DNA from: Streptomyces uncialis
GTDB lineage: Bacteria > Actinomycetota > Actinomycetes > Streptomycetales > Streptomycetaceae
Direction: 5' to 3'
Length of the DNA stretch: 64,000 bases
Assembly: GCF_001905345.1 (NCBI RefSeq)
Contig: NZ_LFBV01000009.1
Span: 248,001 to 312,000 of the forward strand
The notes under the pieces are model-generated. The model saw nothing but the letters and a program-made list of their open reading frames with translations, searched no databases and had not been told where the DNA came from. Below are positions 33,064-42,010 of the stretch, one piece after another. Every line of letters starts with the position of its first letter. The stretch's first letter is position 1. A program made the position numbers and the translations under genes.

Positions 33064-33854
33064 GCGGCCCGGCCTTCCGTGCCGTGGTCCGGGTCGCCGC
33101 CCGTGCCGTGGTCCGTACCCGGGTCCGGGTCGTCGTCCGGCACCTGGGCCGTCCCTCCGCCGGGGAGGTGGACGGTGGTGACGAGGCGGCCGTCGAGCAG
33201 GGACACCGTACGGTCCGCGAGGGCGGTGGTGTCCGGGTCGTGGGTGGCGAGCACCACGGCGATGCCGTGCGAGCGGGCCGCGGTGGTCAGGGTCCGCAGG
33301 ACATGGGCGCGGTCGGCGAGGTGCAGCGGGGCGGTGGGTTCGTCGGCGAACAGCACCGCCGGGGTCCCGACCAGGGCCCGTGCGAACGCGATCCGCTGGC
33401 GCTGGGCCTGGAGCAGGGCGTGCGGCCGTTTGCGGGCGAGGGCGGCGATGTCGAGGCGGGCCAGCCATTCCAGCGCGGCGGCCTTCGCCTCGCGGCGGGG
33501 CGCCCCGGCGAGCATCAGCGGCAGGGCGACGTTCTCCCAGGCGCTGAGTTCGGGGACCAGACCGGGCCGTGGTTCGATCCAGCCGAACCGGTCGCGGCGC
33601 AGCCGTTCCCGGGCGAGGGCGCTCATGGAGTGCACGGGGGTGCTGTCGAACCACACCTCGCCGCCGGGCTCGGGCAGCAGCTGCCCGGACAGCAGCCGCA
33701 GCAGGGTGGACTTGCCGCTGCCGCGCGGGCCGCTGACGGCGAGGATCTCGCCCTCGCGCACACCGAGGGAGACACCCGTGAGTCCGGGCGAGCCGTGGTG
33801 CGAGAAGTGCAGGGCCCGTGCCCACAGCACATCGTTGTCCGGCGGGGCCGTCAT
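33045..33854 (-). CDS. ABC transporter ATP-binding protein with degenerate signature motif
   Basis: A 269-residue ABC ATPase. Walker A is GPRGSGKST, Walker B is AVLFADEPTAPL and the switch histidine is in VLATHDPDTTALADR. The signature LSGGQ is replaced by LLQAQRQRIAFARAL, so the glycine that contacts ATP is lost; hydrolysis may be weak. ATG 33854 is preferred over GTG 33863 because GAGG then has proper spacing. The C-terminus is a low-complexity Asp/Gly/His tail (DDDPDPGTDHGTGGDPDHG). It is coupled to the permease gene. Confidence 0.85.
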   Translation of the reverse strand: MTAPPDNDVLWARALHFSHHGSPGLTGVSLGVREGEILAVSGPRGSGKSTLLRLLSGQLLPEPGGEVWFDSTPVHSMSALARERLRRDRFGWIEPRPGLVPELSAWENVALPLMLAGAPRREAKAAALEWLARLDIAALARKRPHALLQAQRQRIAFARALVGTPAVLFADEPTAPLHLADRAHVLRTLTTAARSHGIAVVLATHDPDTTALADRTVSLLDGRLVTTVHLPGGGTAQVPDDDPDPGTDHGTGGDPDHGTEGRAACSLSV

Positions 33855-33966
33855 GGTGAACACCTCGGTTCAGTTCAGTTCCGCTTCCCCCGTACGGGGG
33901 AACGAAGCCTGGGCCGATCGGTCACTGGGCACCGTAGGCAGGAGCGCTCGGACTCCCGGGAAAGCA

Positions 33967-34015
33967 CACGGCCCGGACGCCCCCTTCTCACTCGGAAGGG
34001 TGCGTCCGGGCCGTG
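33967..34015 (-). terminator. 14-bp perfect hairpin after the aminotransferase gene
   Basis: CACGGCCCGGACGC (33967-33980) pairs perfectly with GCGTCCGGGCCGTG (34002-34015), with an inner CCCCTTC/GAAGGG stem. On the minus strand it lies 50 bases past the aminotransferase stop and is followed by TGCTTTCCC. It separates that operon from the ABC transporter genes. Confidence 0.65.
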
Positions 34016-34065
34016 GACGTACAGCTGGAGGGACTAAGGGAGCGTCCCGTTCGGCAGGCCGCCGG

Positions 34066-35445
34066 TCAGAGCAGGGTCCATGCCTCCTGGAGGACTCCGC
34101 GGACGATCTGCTCGATCTCGTCGAACGTCGACTGGTCGGCGGTCAGCGGCGGGGAGAGCTGGATGACCGGGTCGCCGCGGTCGTCGGCGCGGCAGTACAG
34201 ACCGTTCTCGAACAGCTTCTTCGAGACATGGCCGTACAGGATGCGCTCGGACTCCTCGTCGTTGAAGGACTCCTTGGTGTGCTTGTCCTTCACCAGCTCG
34301 ATGCCGTAGAAGTAGCCGCTGCCGCGGACGTCTCCGACGATCGGCAGGTCGTGGAGCTTCTGGAGCGTGCTGAGGAACGCGCTCTCGTTGTCCAGGACGT
34401 GCTGGTTGAGGTTCTCGCGCTCGAACAGGTCGAGGTTGGCGAGGGCCACGGCGGCGGAGACCGGGTGGCCGCCGAAGGTGTAGCCGTGCAGGAAGGTGTT
34501 GTCGCCCTTGTAGAACGGCTCGGCGAGCCGGTCCGAGACGATGCAGGCGCCGATCGGGGAGTAGCCCGAGGTCATGCCCTTGGCGCAGGTGATCATGTCC
34601 GGTACGTAGCCGAACTTCTCGCAGCCGAACATCGTGCCGAGGCGGCCGAAGGCACAGATGACCTCGTCGGAGACGAGCAGTACGTCGTACTGGTCGCAGA
34701 TCTCGCGGACCCGCTGGAAGTAGCCGGGCGGCGGCGGGAAGCAGCCGCCGGCGTTCTGGACGGGCTCCAGGAACACCGCGGCGACGGTGTCGGGGCCCTC
34801 GAACAGGATCTGCTGCTCGATCTGGTCGGCGGCCCAGCGGCCGAACGTCTCCGGGTCGTCGCCGAAGAGGGGCGCCCGGTAGATGTTGGTGTTGGGGACC
34901 TTGTGCGCGCCCGGTACCAGCGGCTCGAACGGGGCCTTCAGGGCGGGCAGGCCGGTGATGGACAGGGCGCCCTGCGGGGTGCCGTGATAGGCGACCGCGC
35001 GGGAGATCACCTTGTACTTGGTGGGCTTGCCCTGGAGCTTGAAGTACTGCTTGGCGAGCTTCCAGGCGGTCTCGACCGCCTCGCCGCCGCCGGTGGTGAA
35101 GAAGACCTTGTTGAGGTCGCCCGGCGCGTGGTGCGCGATGCGCTCCGCCAGCTCGATCGCCTTGGGGTGGGCGTAGGACCACACGGGGAAGAAGGCCAGT
35201 TCCTGTGCCTGCTTGAAGGCGGTCTCCGCCAGCTCCGTGCGGCCGTGCCCGGCCTGGACGACGAACAGACCCGCGAGACCGTCCAGGTAGCGCTTGCCCT
35301 TGTCGTCGAAGATGTAGGTGCCCTCGCCCCGCACGATGGTGGGGACGGGCGCGTTCTCGTACGACGACATGCGCGTGAAGTGCATCCAGAGGTGGTCGTA
35401 CGCGGTTCTGCTGAGGTCCTTGCTCACGGCTATCGGGTTCCCCAC
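34066..35445 (-). CDS. Class III aminotransferase, probable polyamine/diamine:pyruvate type
   Basis: A 459-residue PLP-dependent transaminase of the omega-amino-acid group. Typical parts are FFTTGGGEAVETAWKLAKQYF, AVFLEPVQNAGG, LLVSDEVICAFGRLG (the PLP-nitrogen aspartate), and DMITCAKGMTSGYSPIG with the Schiff-base lysine. It could move the amino group of putrescine or a similar amine to pyruvate or 2-oxoglutarate. It overlaps an Lrp-type regulator by about 16 bases and faces away from an aminobutyraldehyde dehydrogenase at 36126, which would take the product. Annotation as aspartate aminotransferase-like would be imprecise. Confidence 0.88.
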   Translation of the reverse strand: MGNPIAVSKDLSRTAYDHLWMHFTRMSSYENAPVPTIVRGEGTYIFDDKGKRYLDGLAGLFVVQAGHGRTELAETAFKQAQELAFFPVWSYAHPKAIELAERIAHHAPGDLNKVFFTTGGGEAVETAWKLAKQYFKLQGKPTKYKVISRAVAYHGTPQGALSITGLPALKAPFEPLVPGAHKVPNTNIYRAPLFGDDPETFGRWAADQIEQQILFEGPDTVAAVFLEPVQNAGGCFPPPPGYFQRVREICDQYDVLLVSDEVICAFGRLGTMFGCEKFGYVPDMITCAKGMTSGYSPIGACIVSDRLAEPFYKGDNTFLHGYTFGGHPVSAAVALANLDLFERENLNQHVLDNESAFLSTLQKLHDLPIVGDVRGSGYFYGIELVKDKHTKESFNDEESERILYGHVSKKLFENGLYCRADDRGDPVIQLSPPLTADQSTFDEIEQIVRGVLQEAWTLL

Positions 35446-35942
35446 ATATAGGTCTGCTTCTTGAGCTTCAGATAGACGAAGCTCTCGGTGGAGCGCACCC
35501 CGGACAGGGCCCGGATGCGTTTGTTGATCACTTCGAGGAGGTGGTCGTCGTCCTCGCAGACGACTTCCACCAGGAGGTCGAACGAGCCCGCGGTCATCAC
35601 CACGTACTCGACCTCCGGCATCGCGGTCAGGGCGTCGGCCACCGGGTCCAGATCGCCCTCGACGTTGATCCCGACCATCGCCTGCCTGCGGAAACCCACG
35701 GTGAGCGGGTCCGTGACGGCGACGATCTGCATCACGCCCTGGTCGAGCAGCTTCTGGACGCGCTGGCGTACGGCGGCTTCCGACAGGCCGACCGCCTTGC
35801 CTATCGCCGCGTACGGCCTGCGGCCGTCCTGCTGAAGCTGTTCGATGATGGCGAGGGAGACGGCGTCAAGCTGGGGAGAGCCGTTCCCGTTCCGGGAGTC
35901 CCTGGGGTCTGCGCTACGACTGGCCACGACCTCACTGTGCAC
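35430..35942 (-). CDS. Lrp/AsnC-family transcriptional regulator
   Basis: A 170-residue feast/famine regulator. The N-terminal HTH is visible (LDAVSLAIIEQLQQDGRRPYAAIGKAVGLSEAAVRQRVQKLLDQG in pieces), followed by the RAM ligand domain (PEVEYVVMTAGSFDLLVEVVCEDDDHL). GTG 35942 is the best start; a TTG further out at 35969 is less likely. It is co-transcribed with the aminotransferase and divergent from the aldehyde dehydrogenase, so it probably senses an amino acid or amine and controls both. Confidence 0.88.
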   Translation of the reverse strand: MHSEVVASRSADPRDSRNGNGSPQLDAVSLAIIEQLQQDGRRPYAAIGKAVGLSEAAVRQRVQKLLDQGVMQIVAVTDPLTVGFRRQAMVGINVEGDLDPVADALTAMPEVEYVVMTAGSFDLLVEVVCEDDDHLLEVINKRIRALSGVRSTESFVYLKLKKQTYMWGTR

Positions 35943-36125
35943 GACGTCTCGGCGCTTTCGCAAGACCAAAGCGATGTAATTCGTTGTCGAAGGCTTCTTT
36001 CTGCACGGATTTCGTAGTCATCCATGCCTAGCTATGTTGAAAGCGTCAGTCCATGGCTAGCATCGGCTCTCGGTGGGTGTCTCACCCACCGAGACACCCA
36101 CCCCAGCTGACTGGAGGGCCTGGCA
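35943..36125. promoter_or_regulatory. Divergent control region: direct repeats and a 12-bp hairpin
   Basis: The stretch near 35975-36065 is AT-rich for this genome. Two related motifs, TCCATGCCTAGCTATG (36021-36036) and TCCATGGCTAGCAT (36050-36063), lie 29 bases apart and are each nearly palindromic around CTAG; they are good candidates for Lrp-type sites. At 36072-36102, GGTGGGTGTCTC pairs perfectly with GAGACACCCACC over a 7-base loop, ending 10 bases before the GGAGG of the dehydrogenase gene. Confidence 0.6.
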
Positions 36126-37565
36126 GTGAGCACCGAGCTGCGTCGTCTGCGCAACTACATCGACGGAGAGTTCCGGGACGCCGCCGACGGACGGACCACC
36201 GAGGTGGTCAACCCCGCCACCGGCGAGCCGTACGCGAGCGCCCCGCTGTCCGGCGCGGCGGACGTCGACGCCGCCATGACCGCCGCCGCGACCGCCTTCC
36301 CCGCCTGGCGCGACCTCACGCCCAGCGAGCGGCAGCGGGCCCTGCTGAAGATCGCCGACGCGGTCGAGGAGCGCGCCGAGGAACTCATCGCCGCCGAGGT
36401 CGAGAACACCGGCAAGCCGATCGGGCTGACCCGCAGCGAAGAGATCCCGCCGATGGTCGACCAGATCCGTTTCTTCGCGGGCGCCGCCCGGATGCTCGAA
36501 GGCCGCTCGGCCGGTGAGTACATGGAGGGCCTCACCTCCATCGTCCGCCGTGAGCCCATCGGTGTCTGCGCCCAGGTCGCCCCCTGGAACTACCCGATGA
36601 TGATGGCCGTGTGGAAGTTCGCCCCGGCCCTCGCCGCGGGCAACACCGTCGTCCTCAAGCCCTCCGACACCACGCCCGCCTCCACGGTGCTGCTCGCGGA
36701 GATCATCGGCGCGATCGTGCCCAAGGGCGTCTTCAACGTCGTCTGCGGCGACCGTGACACCGGCCGCGCGATGGTCGAGCACCCGACCCCGGCGATGGCC
36801 TCCATCACCGGCTCGGTACGCGCCGGCATGTCCGTCGCCGAGTCCGCCGCCAAGGACCTCAAACGCGTCCATCTGGAGCTGGGCGGCAAGGCGCCGGTCG
36901 TGGTCTTCGAGGACACCGACATCGCCAAGGCCGTCGAGGACATCTCCACCGCGGGCTTCTTCAACGCCGGCCAGGACTGTACGGCGGCCACCCGCGTCCT
37001 CGTCCAGGAGTCCATCCACGACGAGTTCGTCGAGGCCCTCGCCAAGGCCGCGTCCGAGATCAGGACCGGACAGCCCGACGACGAGGACGTGCTCTACGGC
37101 CCGCTCAACAACCCGGCCCAGCTGAAGCAGGTCTCCGGGTTCATCGAGCGGCTGCCCGCCCACGCCAAGGTCGAGACGGGCGGCGAACGCGTCGGGGACA
37201 AGGGCTACTTCTACGCCCCGACCGTGGTCTCCGGCCTTCGGCAGGACGACGAGATCATCCAGAACGAGGTCTTCGGCCCCGTCATCACCGTCCAGTCGTT
37301 CACCGACGAGGCCCAGGCCATCGGCTACGCCAACGGCGTCGACTACGCCCTGGCCTCCTCCGTATGGACCAAGGACCACGCCCGTGCCATGCGGATGTCC
37401 AAGGTCCTCGACTTCGGCTGTGTGTGGATCAACACCCACATCCCGCTGGTCGCCGAGATGCCGCACGGCGGCTTCAAGAAGTCCGGCTACGGCAAGGACC
37501 TCTCCGGGTACGGCTTCGACGACTACACGCGCATCAAGCACGTGATGACGTCGATCGAGGGCTGA
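36126..37565 (+). CDS. Gamma-aminobutyraldehyde dehydrogenase
   Basis: A 479-residue NAD(P)-dependent aldehyde dehydrogenase. The catalytic glutamate is in LELGGKAP and the nucleophile Cys285 in GQDCTAATR; the cofactor fold shows PWNYPMMMAVWKFAPALAAGN. The pattern PWNYP with GQDCTAATR is typical of aminobutyraldehyde dehydrogenases of putrescine breakdown, oxidising 4-aminobutyraldehyde to GABA. GTG 36126 follows a strong GGAGGG site. It is divergent from the aminotransferase/Lrp pair. A second paralogue lies at 44729. Confidence 0.9.
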   Translation: MSTELRRLRNYIDGEFRDAADGRTTEVVNPATGEPYASAPLSGAADVDAAMTAAATAFPAWRDLTPSERQRALLKIADAVEERAEELIAAEVENTGKPIGLTRSEEIPPMVDQIRFFAGAARMLEGRSAGEYMEGLTSIVRREPIGVCAQVAPWNYPMMMAVWKFAPALAAGNTVVLKPSDTTPASTVLLAEIIGAIVPKGVFNVVCGDRDTGRAMVEHPTPAMASITGSVRAGMSVAESAAKDLKRVHLELGGKAPVVVFEDTDIAKAVEDISTAGFFNAGQDCTAATRVLVQESIHDEFVEALAKAASEIRTGQPDDEDVLYGPLNNPAQLKQVSGFIERLPAHAKVETGGERVGDKGYFYAPTVVSGLRQDDEIIQNEVFGPVITVQSFTDEAQAIGYANGVDYALASSVWTKDHARAMRMSKVLDFGCVWINTHIPLVAEMPHGGFKKSGYGKDLSGYGFDDYTRIKHVMTSIEG

Positions 37566-37611
37566 CCGCCCGCACTTCGGTGATCCAGGGGCCGCAGCGC
37601 TCCGTAGGAGC

Positions 37612-37654
37612 CCGGGGGACGGCGACGGACACCCCGTCCATCGCCGTCCCCCGG
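37612..37654. terminator. Bidirectional terminator hairpin
   Basis: CCGGGGGACGGCGA (from 37612) pairs perfectly with TCGCCGTCCCCCGG (to 37654), and the interior adds a GGAC/GTCC stem. It lies in the 168-base gap between convergent genes. No copies of the GCGCAGTTCC core are present here, unlike the longer convergent gaps. Confidence 0.7.
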
Positions 37655-37733
37655 CCCACCGGTACGACGGACAGGGGCCCGCGCCGGACCACGCGTCACG
37701 CGCCGCCCGGCCGCCCCCGCCCACCGCGACGGG

Positions 37734-38912
37734 TCACCTGCCGAAGACGGCCACGGCCAGCCCCTCCCCGACCCGGTTCATCCCCTCGCCCTTCGCGTCC
37801 GTCGACCCGATCGAGTACACCAGCGTCCGCGACAGATCCCTGGTCCCGGCGACGAGTGTGTGGTACCCGTACCGGCCGCCGGTCTTCAGCCACACCTCCG
37901 TACCGCCCGCGGTGACGTACCGCTGGAGGCCCGCGCCCATGGACGCCCTGCCCGCCCTGGCCGGGTCCAGCGAGTTCGGCACGTCCGGGACGGTGAACAT
38001 CTCCTCCAGCTGCGGTCGCGGGACGACCTTCCCCTTGAACAGGGCGGTCAGCAGCCGTTCCAGATCGGCCGTGGTGGAGATCATGTCCCCGGCGGCGAAG
38101 CGGTCGTACTGGTTCCAGCGCGTCACATCGACGTACTCGGCGGTCCCGTCCGGCTGCCGCACCTTCTGGTAGCCGCGGTTGTGCGGGCCGCGTATCCGCG
38201 GATCGGCGCCGGGGAAGTACGTGTCGTCCATCCCGAGCGGACGGAAGATCCGCCGCTGCGCCTCCCGCGCGTAATCGCGGCCCGTCACCTTCTCGATCAG
38301 CATGCCGAGGATCGTGTAGTGGATGTTCGAGTACAGCTGGACCTCACCCGGATCGTGCGCCGGGCCCTGGGCGACGGCCGCCGCCACCACCTTGCGGTGG
38401 TCGACGGTGTCCAGCCGTCCCGCGTACAGCTCGTCCCAGGGTGACTCCGCCCAGGCCGACCGGATACCGCTGGTGCAATTGAGCAGTTGCCGTACCGCGA
38501 CCGGCTTGAACTCCGGTGTCAGCAGGCCGGGGAGATAGTCCTGGACCGGGGCGTCCAGGTCGACGCGGCCCTCGGCGGCGAGCTGGAGGACCAGCGCGCT
38601 CGTGACGACCTTGGTGGTCGACCCCGCGCGGAACCGTCCGTCCCGGATCGCGTCCCGCCCGGTCGCCAGATCGCGGACACCCGCGCCCGCGCGCCACACA
38701 CCGTGCTCACCGCCGACCCGGACCAGCGCGGCCGTCGCGTCGGCGTGCGGCAGACCGGCGACGGCCGCGCGCAGCGCCGGACGGTCGAGGCCGTCCCGCT
38801 CGGCGGTCACCTTCGCCGTACCCGACGCGGCGAACGAGGGGACGACGAGCGGTCCCGCGCACAGGGCGGCGACGAGAGCGGTGGCGACGGCGGCGGTACG
38901 GGTGCCGGGCAT
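37734..38912 (-). CDS. Secreted serine D-alanyl-D-alanine carboxypeptidase-like protein
   Basis: A 392-residue S12-family enzyme. A signal peptide (TRTAAVATALVAALCAGPLVVPSFAASG) is followed by the active-site motifs STTK (SxxK), YSNIHY (YxN) and LKTGGRYG (KTG). These are the standard penicillin-binding/DD-peptidase residues, so it is likely an active carboxypeptidase or esterase outside the cell. ATG 38912 is chosen because the signal peptide begins there; the open frame upstream is non-conserved. Convergent with the dehydrogenase gene. Confidence 0.88.
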   Translation of the reverse strand: MPGTRTAAVATALVAALCAGPLVVPSFAASGTAKVTAERDGLDRPALRAAVAGLPHADATAALVRVGGEHGVWRAGAGVRDLATGRDAIRDGRFRAGSTTKVVTSALVLQLAAEGRVDLDAPVQDYLPGLLTPEFKPVAVRQLLNCTSGIRSAWAESPWDELYAGRLDTVDHRKVVAAAVAQGPAHDPGEVQLYSNIHYTILGMLIEKVTGRDYAREAQRRIFRPLGMDDTYFPGADPRIRGPHNRGYQKVRQPDGTAEYVDVTRWNQYDRFAAGDMISTTADLERLLTALFKGKVVPRPQLEEMFTVPDVPNSLDPARAGRASMGAGLQRYVTAGGTEVWLKTGGRYGYHTLVAGTRDLSRTLVYSIGSTDAKGEGMNRVGEGLAVAVFGR

Positions 38913-39279
38913 GGGTCCTCCGGGAGCGGCTGGGGGAGACGACAAGGACCATCGTGTCCGCCGCGTCCCGTCCCCGTATCGTCGCCGAGGAGGTTCGCGA
39001 CCCTGGTGGACGCCAGGGTGGAACACCGCGCCACGGCCCCCGGACCTCAGGGTCGGCCCTTAGGGTCCGTCACCGGTACGGCGCCGGGCGGTCGGCGGCG
39101 GACGGGGCGTGCCACCGGGACCAGGCCCCAGGAAAGCGCTCCGCTTCCCTGACCATCCATCACCTCCCTTCCTCCGCAGGCACGATGACCGTCACCGGGC
39201 GCCATGGATTCACTGGAGTTCCTGCGGGGGCCACCGTGCTTCATGCGGCCCCCGGGAACACGCACATCTGGAGGTACCC
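38913..39279. other. Divergent gap between carboxypeptidase and secreted-protein genes
   Basis: No gene is supported in these 367 bases. Two small hairpins are visible: ACCCTGG/CCAGGGT at about 39000-39019, and GGGGGCC/GGCCCCC at about 39226-39253. The second is just ahead of the GGAGG site of the gene at 39280. I could not identify promoters with confidence. Confidence 0.4.
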
Positions 39280-40194
39280 ATGGAACAGTGGACCCGGCGA
39301 GCGGCCCTGACCGCCGTGACGGCGGCGGGCGCCGCCGCCCTCATCGGCGCGGCACCGCCCCAGCGGGGACGGCGTAACGTCCCGTCCGCGCCGGTCCTGG
39401 AGATCGGCACCGGGGAGGACGCGTTCACCGCCCCGGCCCGGACCGTGGCCGGAGCCGTGACGCTCCGGGTCCGCAACACCAGCCCCCGCACCGGGACCGT
39501 CGGGGTCGTACGCCTCCACCCGGGCGTCACGGAGGAGCAGTTCCGTACCCGGCTGCGCGCGCTGTTCACCGCGGAGGCGCCCGCCGACGTCATCCACGCG
39601 TCCCGCGTGATGATGGCCACCGCCACCCAGCTCGGCGGGGCCTCCCACCACTCCGGGATCGTCGCGGACGCCACCGTCACCCTGGCCCCGGGCCGTCATC
39701 TCCTGCTGGAGTACCTGGACTTCATGCCCGGCATCGGCCGCGGTCCGGCGCCCGGCGCGGAGTACGTGCGCCCGCTCACCGTCACCGCCGACGGCCCCGG
39801 CGGCCGGGCACCCGTACCGTGCGGGACGCTGACGGCCCACGAGAACGCGGCCGGCGCGCCACGGTTCACGCTGCGGGGCCGGGTGCTCGCCGACCAGCCG
39901 TTGCGGTTCGTCAACGCCATGCGGGAACAGGTCGCCGAGGCACGGCTGTACCCGGTGCCCGACGACGCGGTCACCGAGGCGGACATCGTGGCGTTCTTCG
40001 CCGGTGAGCCGGGCCCGCCGCCGGTCGACTTCTCGGGGGCGCTGGGCGCCACCCCGCTCACCCCGGGCCATGAGGCCGTCCTGCGGATGCCGATGCGTTC
40101 CGGCCGCTACGCCGTCGTCAGCTGGGTACGCGCTCTGGTGGACGCCCGGCCGCTCACGGCAGGCGGCCAGATCCTGCTCACCCGGGTGCCGTGA
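39280..40194 (+). CDS. Putative Tat-type secreted protein of unknown function
   Basis: A 304-residue protein with a twin-arginine-like signal sequence (EQWTRRAALTAVTAAGAAALIGAA). The mature part begins with a segment of likely beta-sandwich character (APVLEIGTGEDAFTAPARTVAGAVTLRVRNTS), has a repeat-like second half, and includes a His/Met-containing stretch (VIHASRVMMATATQLGGASHHSGI). I do not recognise the family. A cupredoxin-like or metal-binding role is possible but not shown. ATG 39280 follows GGAGG at 5 bases. It converges with the GDPD gene, 13 bases away. Confidence 0.75.
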   Translation: MEQWTRRAALTAVTAAGAAALIGAAPPQRGRRNVPSAPVLEIGTGEDAFTAPARTVAGAVTLRVRNTSPRTGTVGVVRLHPGVTEEQFRTRLRALFTAEAPADVIHASRVMMATATQLGGASHHSGIVADATVTLAPGRHLLLEYLDFMPGIGRGPAPGAEYVRPLTVTADGPGGRAPVPCGTLTAHENAAGAPRFTLRGRVLADQPLRFVNAMREQVAEARLYPVPDDAVTEADIVAFFAGEPGPPPVDFSGALGATPLTPGHEAVLRMPMRSGRYAVVSWVRALVDARPLTAGGQILLTRVP

Positions 40195-40207
40195 GACCGG
40201 CGCCCTG

Positions 40208-40903
40208 TCACACCCGCGGGGCGGTACGGGCGCGCAGCGCGGTCAGGGTGCCGACGCGGTTCGTGGTGATCGAGTCGACGCCCGCCGCGAGCAGCCGCCG
40301 CATCGAGCGGGAGGTGTCCGGCGTCCACACCGACAGCAGCTGTCCGCCGTCGTGGACGCGCCGTGCCAGCTCCCGGTCGACCAGGCTGAAGCGGTAGTTG
40401 AGCCAGCGCGGGCGCACCGCGTCCAGCAGCGCGGGCCGGGGCGGCGCCAGCGTCGTCCAGGTGAGCGCGATCTCGGCGCGCGGGTCCACGGCCCGGACCA
40501 TCAGCATCGTCCGGGCGCCCGCGCAGTAGTACACCCGCTCCGCGGCGCCGCAGTCCCGGATCACTCCCATGATCCGGCGCACCCCGGCGGCCCCCGCGCC
40601 CGGCAGGTCGACCATCACCCGGCTGCCCCCGGTCTCCCGCAGGGCCTCGGCCAGGGTGGGCACCCCGCCGCCGGTCAGTCCCCGTACCTCGTCGGCGGAG
40701 AGCCCGTCCAGCGGCCGGTCGTGCTCCCACAGCCGCTTCAGGGTCGCGTCGTGCAGCAGCACCGGCACCCCGTCCCGGGTGAGCCGGACATCGATCTCCA
40801 CGGCGTCCGCGCCGCGTTCCAGCGCGGAACGCAGGGACGGCAGGGTGTTCTCACGGGCCCGGTAGGGATCGCCGCGGTGGGCGACGGCGGTGACAGCGCG
40901 CAT
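40208..40903 (-). CDS. Glycerophosphodiester phosphodiesterase-family protein
   Basis: A 231-residue GDPD-fold enzyme. The catalytic region is clear: VAHRGDPYRARENTLPSL, then ADAVEIDVRLTRDGVPVLLHDATLKR, matching the HRG, E-x-D and HD motifs of the family. It would hydrolyse glycerophosphodiesters to glycerol-3-phosphate and an alcohol. No signal peptide is present, so it is probably cytoplasmic. ATG 40903 is favoured over GTG 40909. It lies 75 bases after the adenosine deaminase gene on the same strand. Confidence 0.9.
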   Translation of the reverse strand: MRAVTAVAHRGDPYRARENTLPSLRSALERGADAVEIDVRLTRDGVPVLLHDATLKRLWEHDRPLDGLSADEVRGLTGGGVPTLAEALRETGGSRVMVDLPGAGAAGVRRIMGVIRDCGAAERVYYCAGARTMLMVRAVDPRAEIALTWTTLAPPRPALLDAVRPRWLNYRFSLVDRELARRVHDGGQLLSVWTPDTSRSMRRLLAAGVDSITTNRVGTLTALRARTAPRV

Positions 40904-40978
40904 GCGCACATTGTGCGGGAGGGGCCCCGGGGCGGGCAGCCCCGGGACCCCTCCGCCGGGCTCATCGCCCCGTCGGAC

Positions 40979-42010
40979 TCAGCCCGCCGGCCATGCCTCG
41001 GTGTACGCGTCGATCTCCTCGGTCAGCCGCCGCTTGCCCGCCGGGTCGAGGAACGACGCCTCGACGGCGTTCTTGGCGAGCGCGGCGATACCCCGCTCGT
41101 CCAGGTCCAGCAGCCGGGCCGCCACCGCGTACTCGCCGTTGAGGTCGGTACCGAACATCGGCGGATCGTCGGAGTTGATCGTGACCAGGACCCCGGCGTC
41201 GACCATGTCCTTCAGCGGGTGCTCCTCCAGGGTGCGCACCGCGCGGGTGGCGATGTTGGAGGTCGGGCACACCTCCAGCGGAATGCGGTGCTCCGCGAGA
41301 TGGGCGAGCAGTTCCGGGTCCTGGGTGGCGCTGGTGCCATGGCCGATCCGCTCGGCGCGCAGCTCGCGCAGCGCGTCCCAGATGGTGCCGGGTCCGGTGG
41401 TCTCGCCCGCGTGCGGCACGGACCGCAGGCCCGCCGCGATGGCCCGGTCGAAGTACGGCTTGAACTGGGGCCGGGGCACCCCGATCTCGGGTCCGCCCAG
41501 CCCGAACGACACCAGTCCCTCGGGGCGCAGATGGTCCGAGACGGCGAGCCGGGTCGTCTCCTCGGCCGCCTCCAGCCCGGCCTCACCGGGGATGTCGAAG
41601 CACCAGCGCAGCACCACACCCAGCTCCGCCTCGGCGGCCTTGCGGGCGTCCTCGATCGCGGCCATGAACTCCCGCTCGGGGACGCCCCGCCGGGTCGACG
41701 ACCAGGGCGTGAGGGTCAGCTCCGCGTACCGCACCTGCTGCCGCGCCAGATCACGCGCGATCTCGAAGGTCAGCAGCCGTACGTCGTCCGGGGTGCGGAT
41801 CAGGTCCACGACGGAGAGGTACACCTGGACGAAGTGCGCGAAGTCGGTGAACGTGAAGTAGTCGACCAGGGCCTCGGGGTCCGTGGGGACCTTCGAGTCC
41901 GGGTGCCGCGCGGCCAGTGTGGAGACGATCCGGGGGGAGGCGGAGCCGACATGGTGCACATGCAGTTCGGCTTTCGGCAGCCCGTTGATGAAGGCGTGCG
42001 GATCGGTCAA
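40979..42010 (-). CDS. Adenosine deaminase-family protein (TTG start)
   Basis: A 343-residue amidohydrolase. Zinc and substrate motifs are present: ELHVHHVGSASP (HxH), SVPHAGETTGP, AERIGHGTSA and VTINSDDPPMF. The variant ELHVHHVGSASP marks an actinobacterial subgroup that may act on substrates other than adenosine. The start is a TTG at 42010, with GGAGG five bases upstream and the family's PHAFINGLPKAELH immediately following; no ATG or GTG fits as well. It is divergent from the DUF4190 gene. Confidence 0.88.
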   Translation of the reverse strand: MTDPHAFINGLPKAELHVHHVGSASPRIVSTLAARHPDSKVPTDPEALVDYFTFTDFAHFVQVYLSVVDLIRTPDDVRLLTFEIARDLARQQVRYAELTLTPWSSTRRGVPEREFMAAIEDARKAAEAELGVVLRWCFDIPGEAGLEAAEETTRLAVSDHLRPEGLVSFGLGGPEIGVPRPQFKPYFDRAIAAGLRSVPHAGETTGPGTIWDALRELRAERIGHGTSATQDPELLAHLAEHRIPLEVCPTSNIATRAVRTLEEHPLKDMVDAGVLVTINSDDPPMFGTDLNGEYAVAARLLDLDERGIAALAKNAVEASFLDPAGKRRLTEEIDAYTEAWPAG

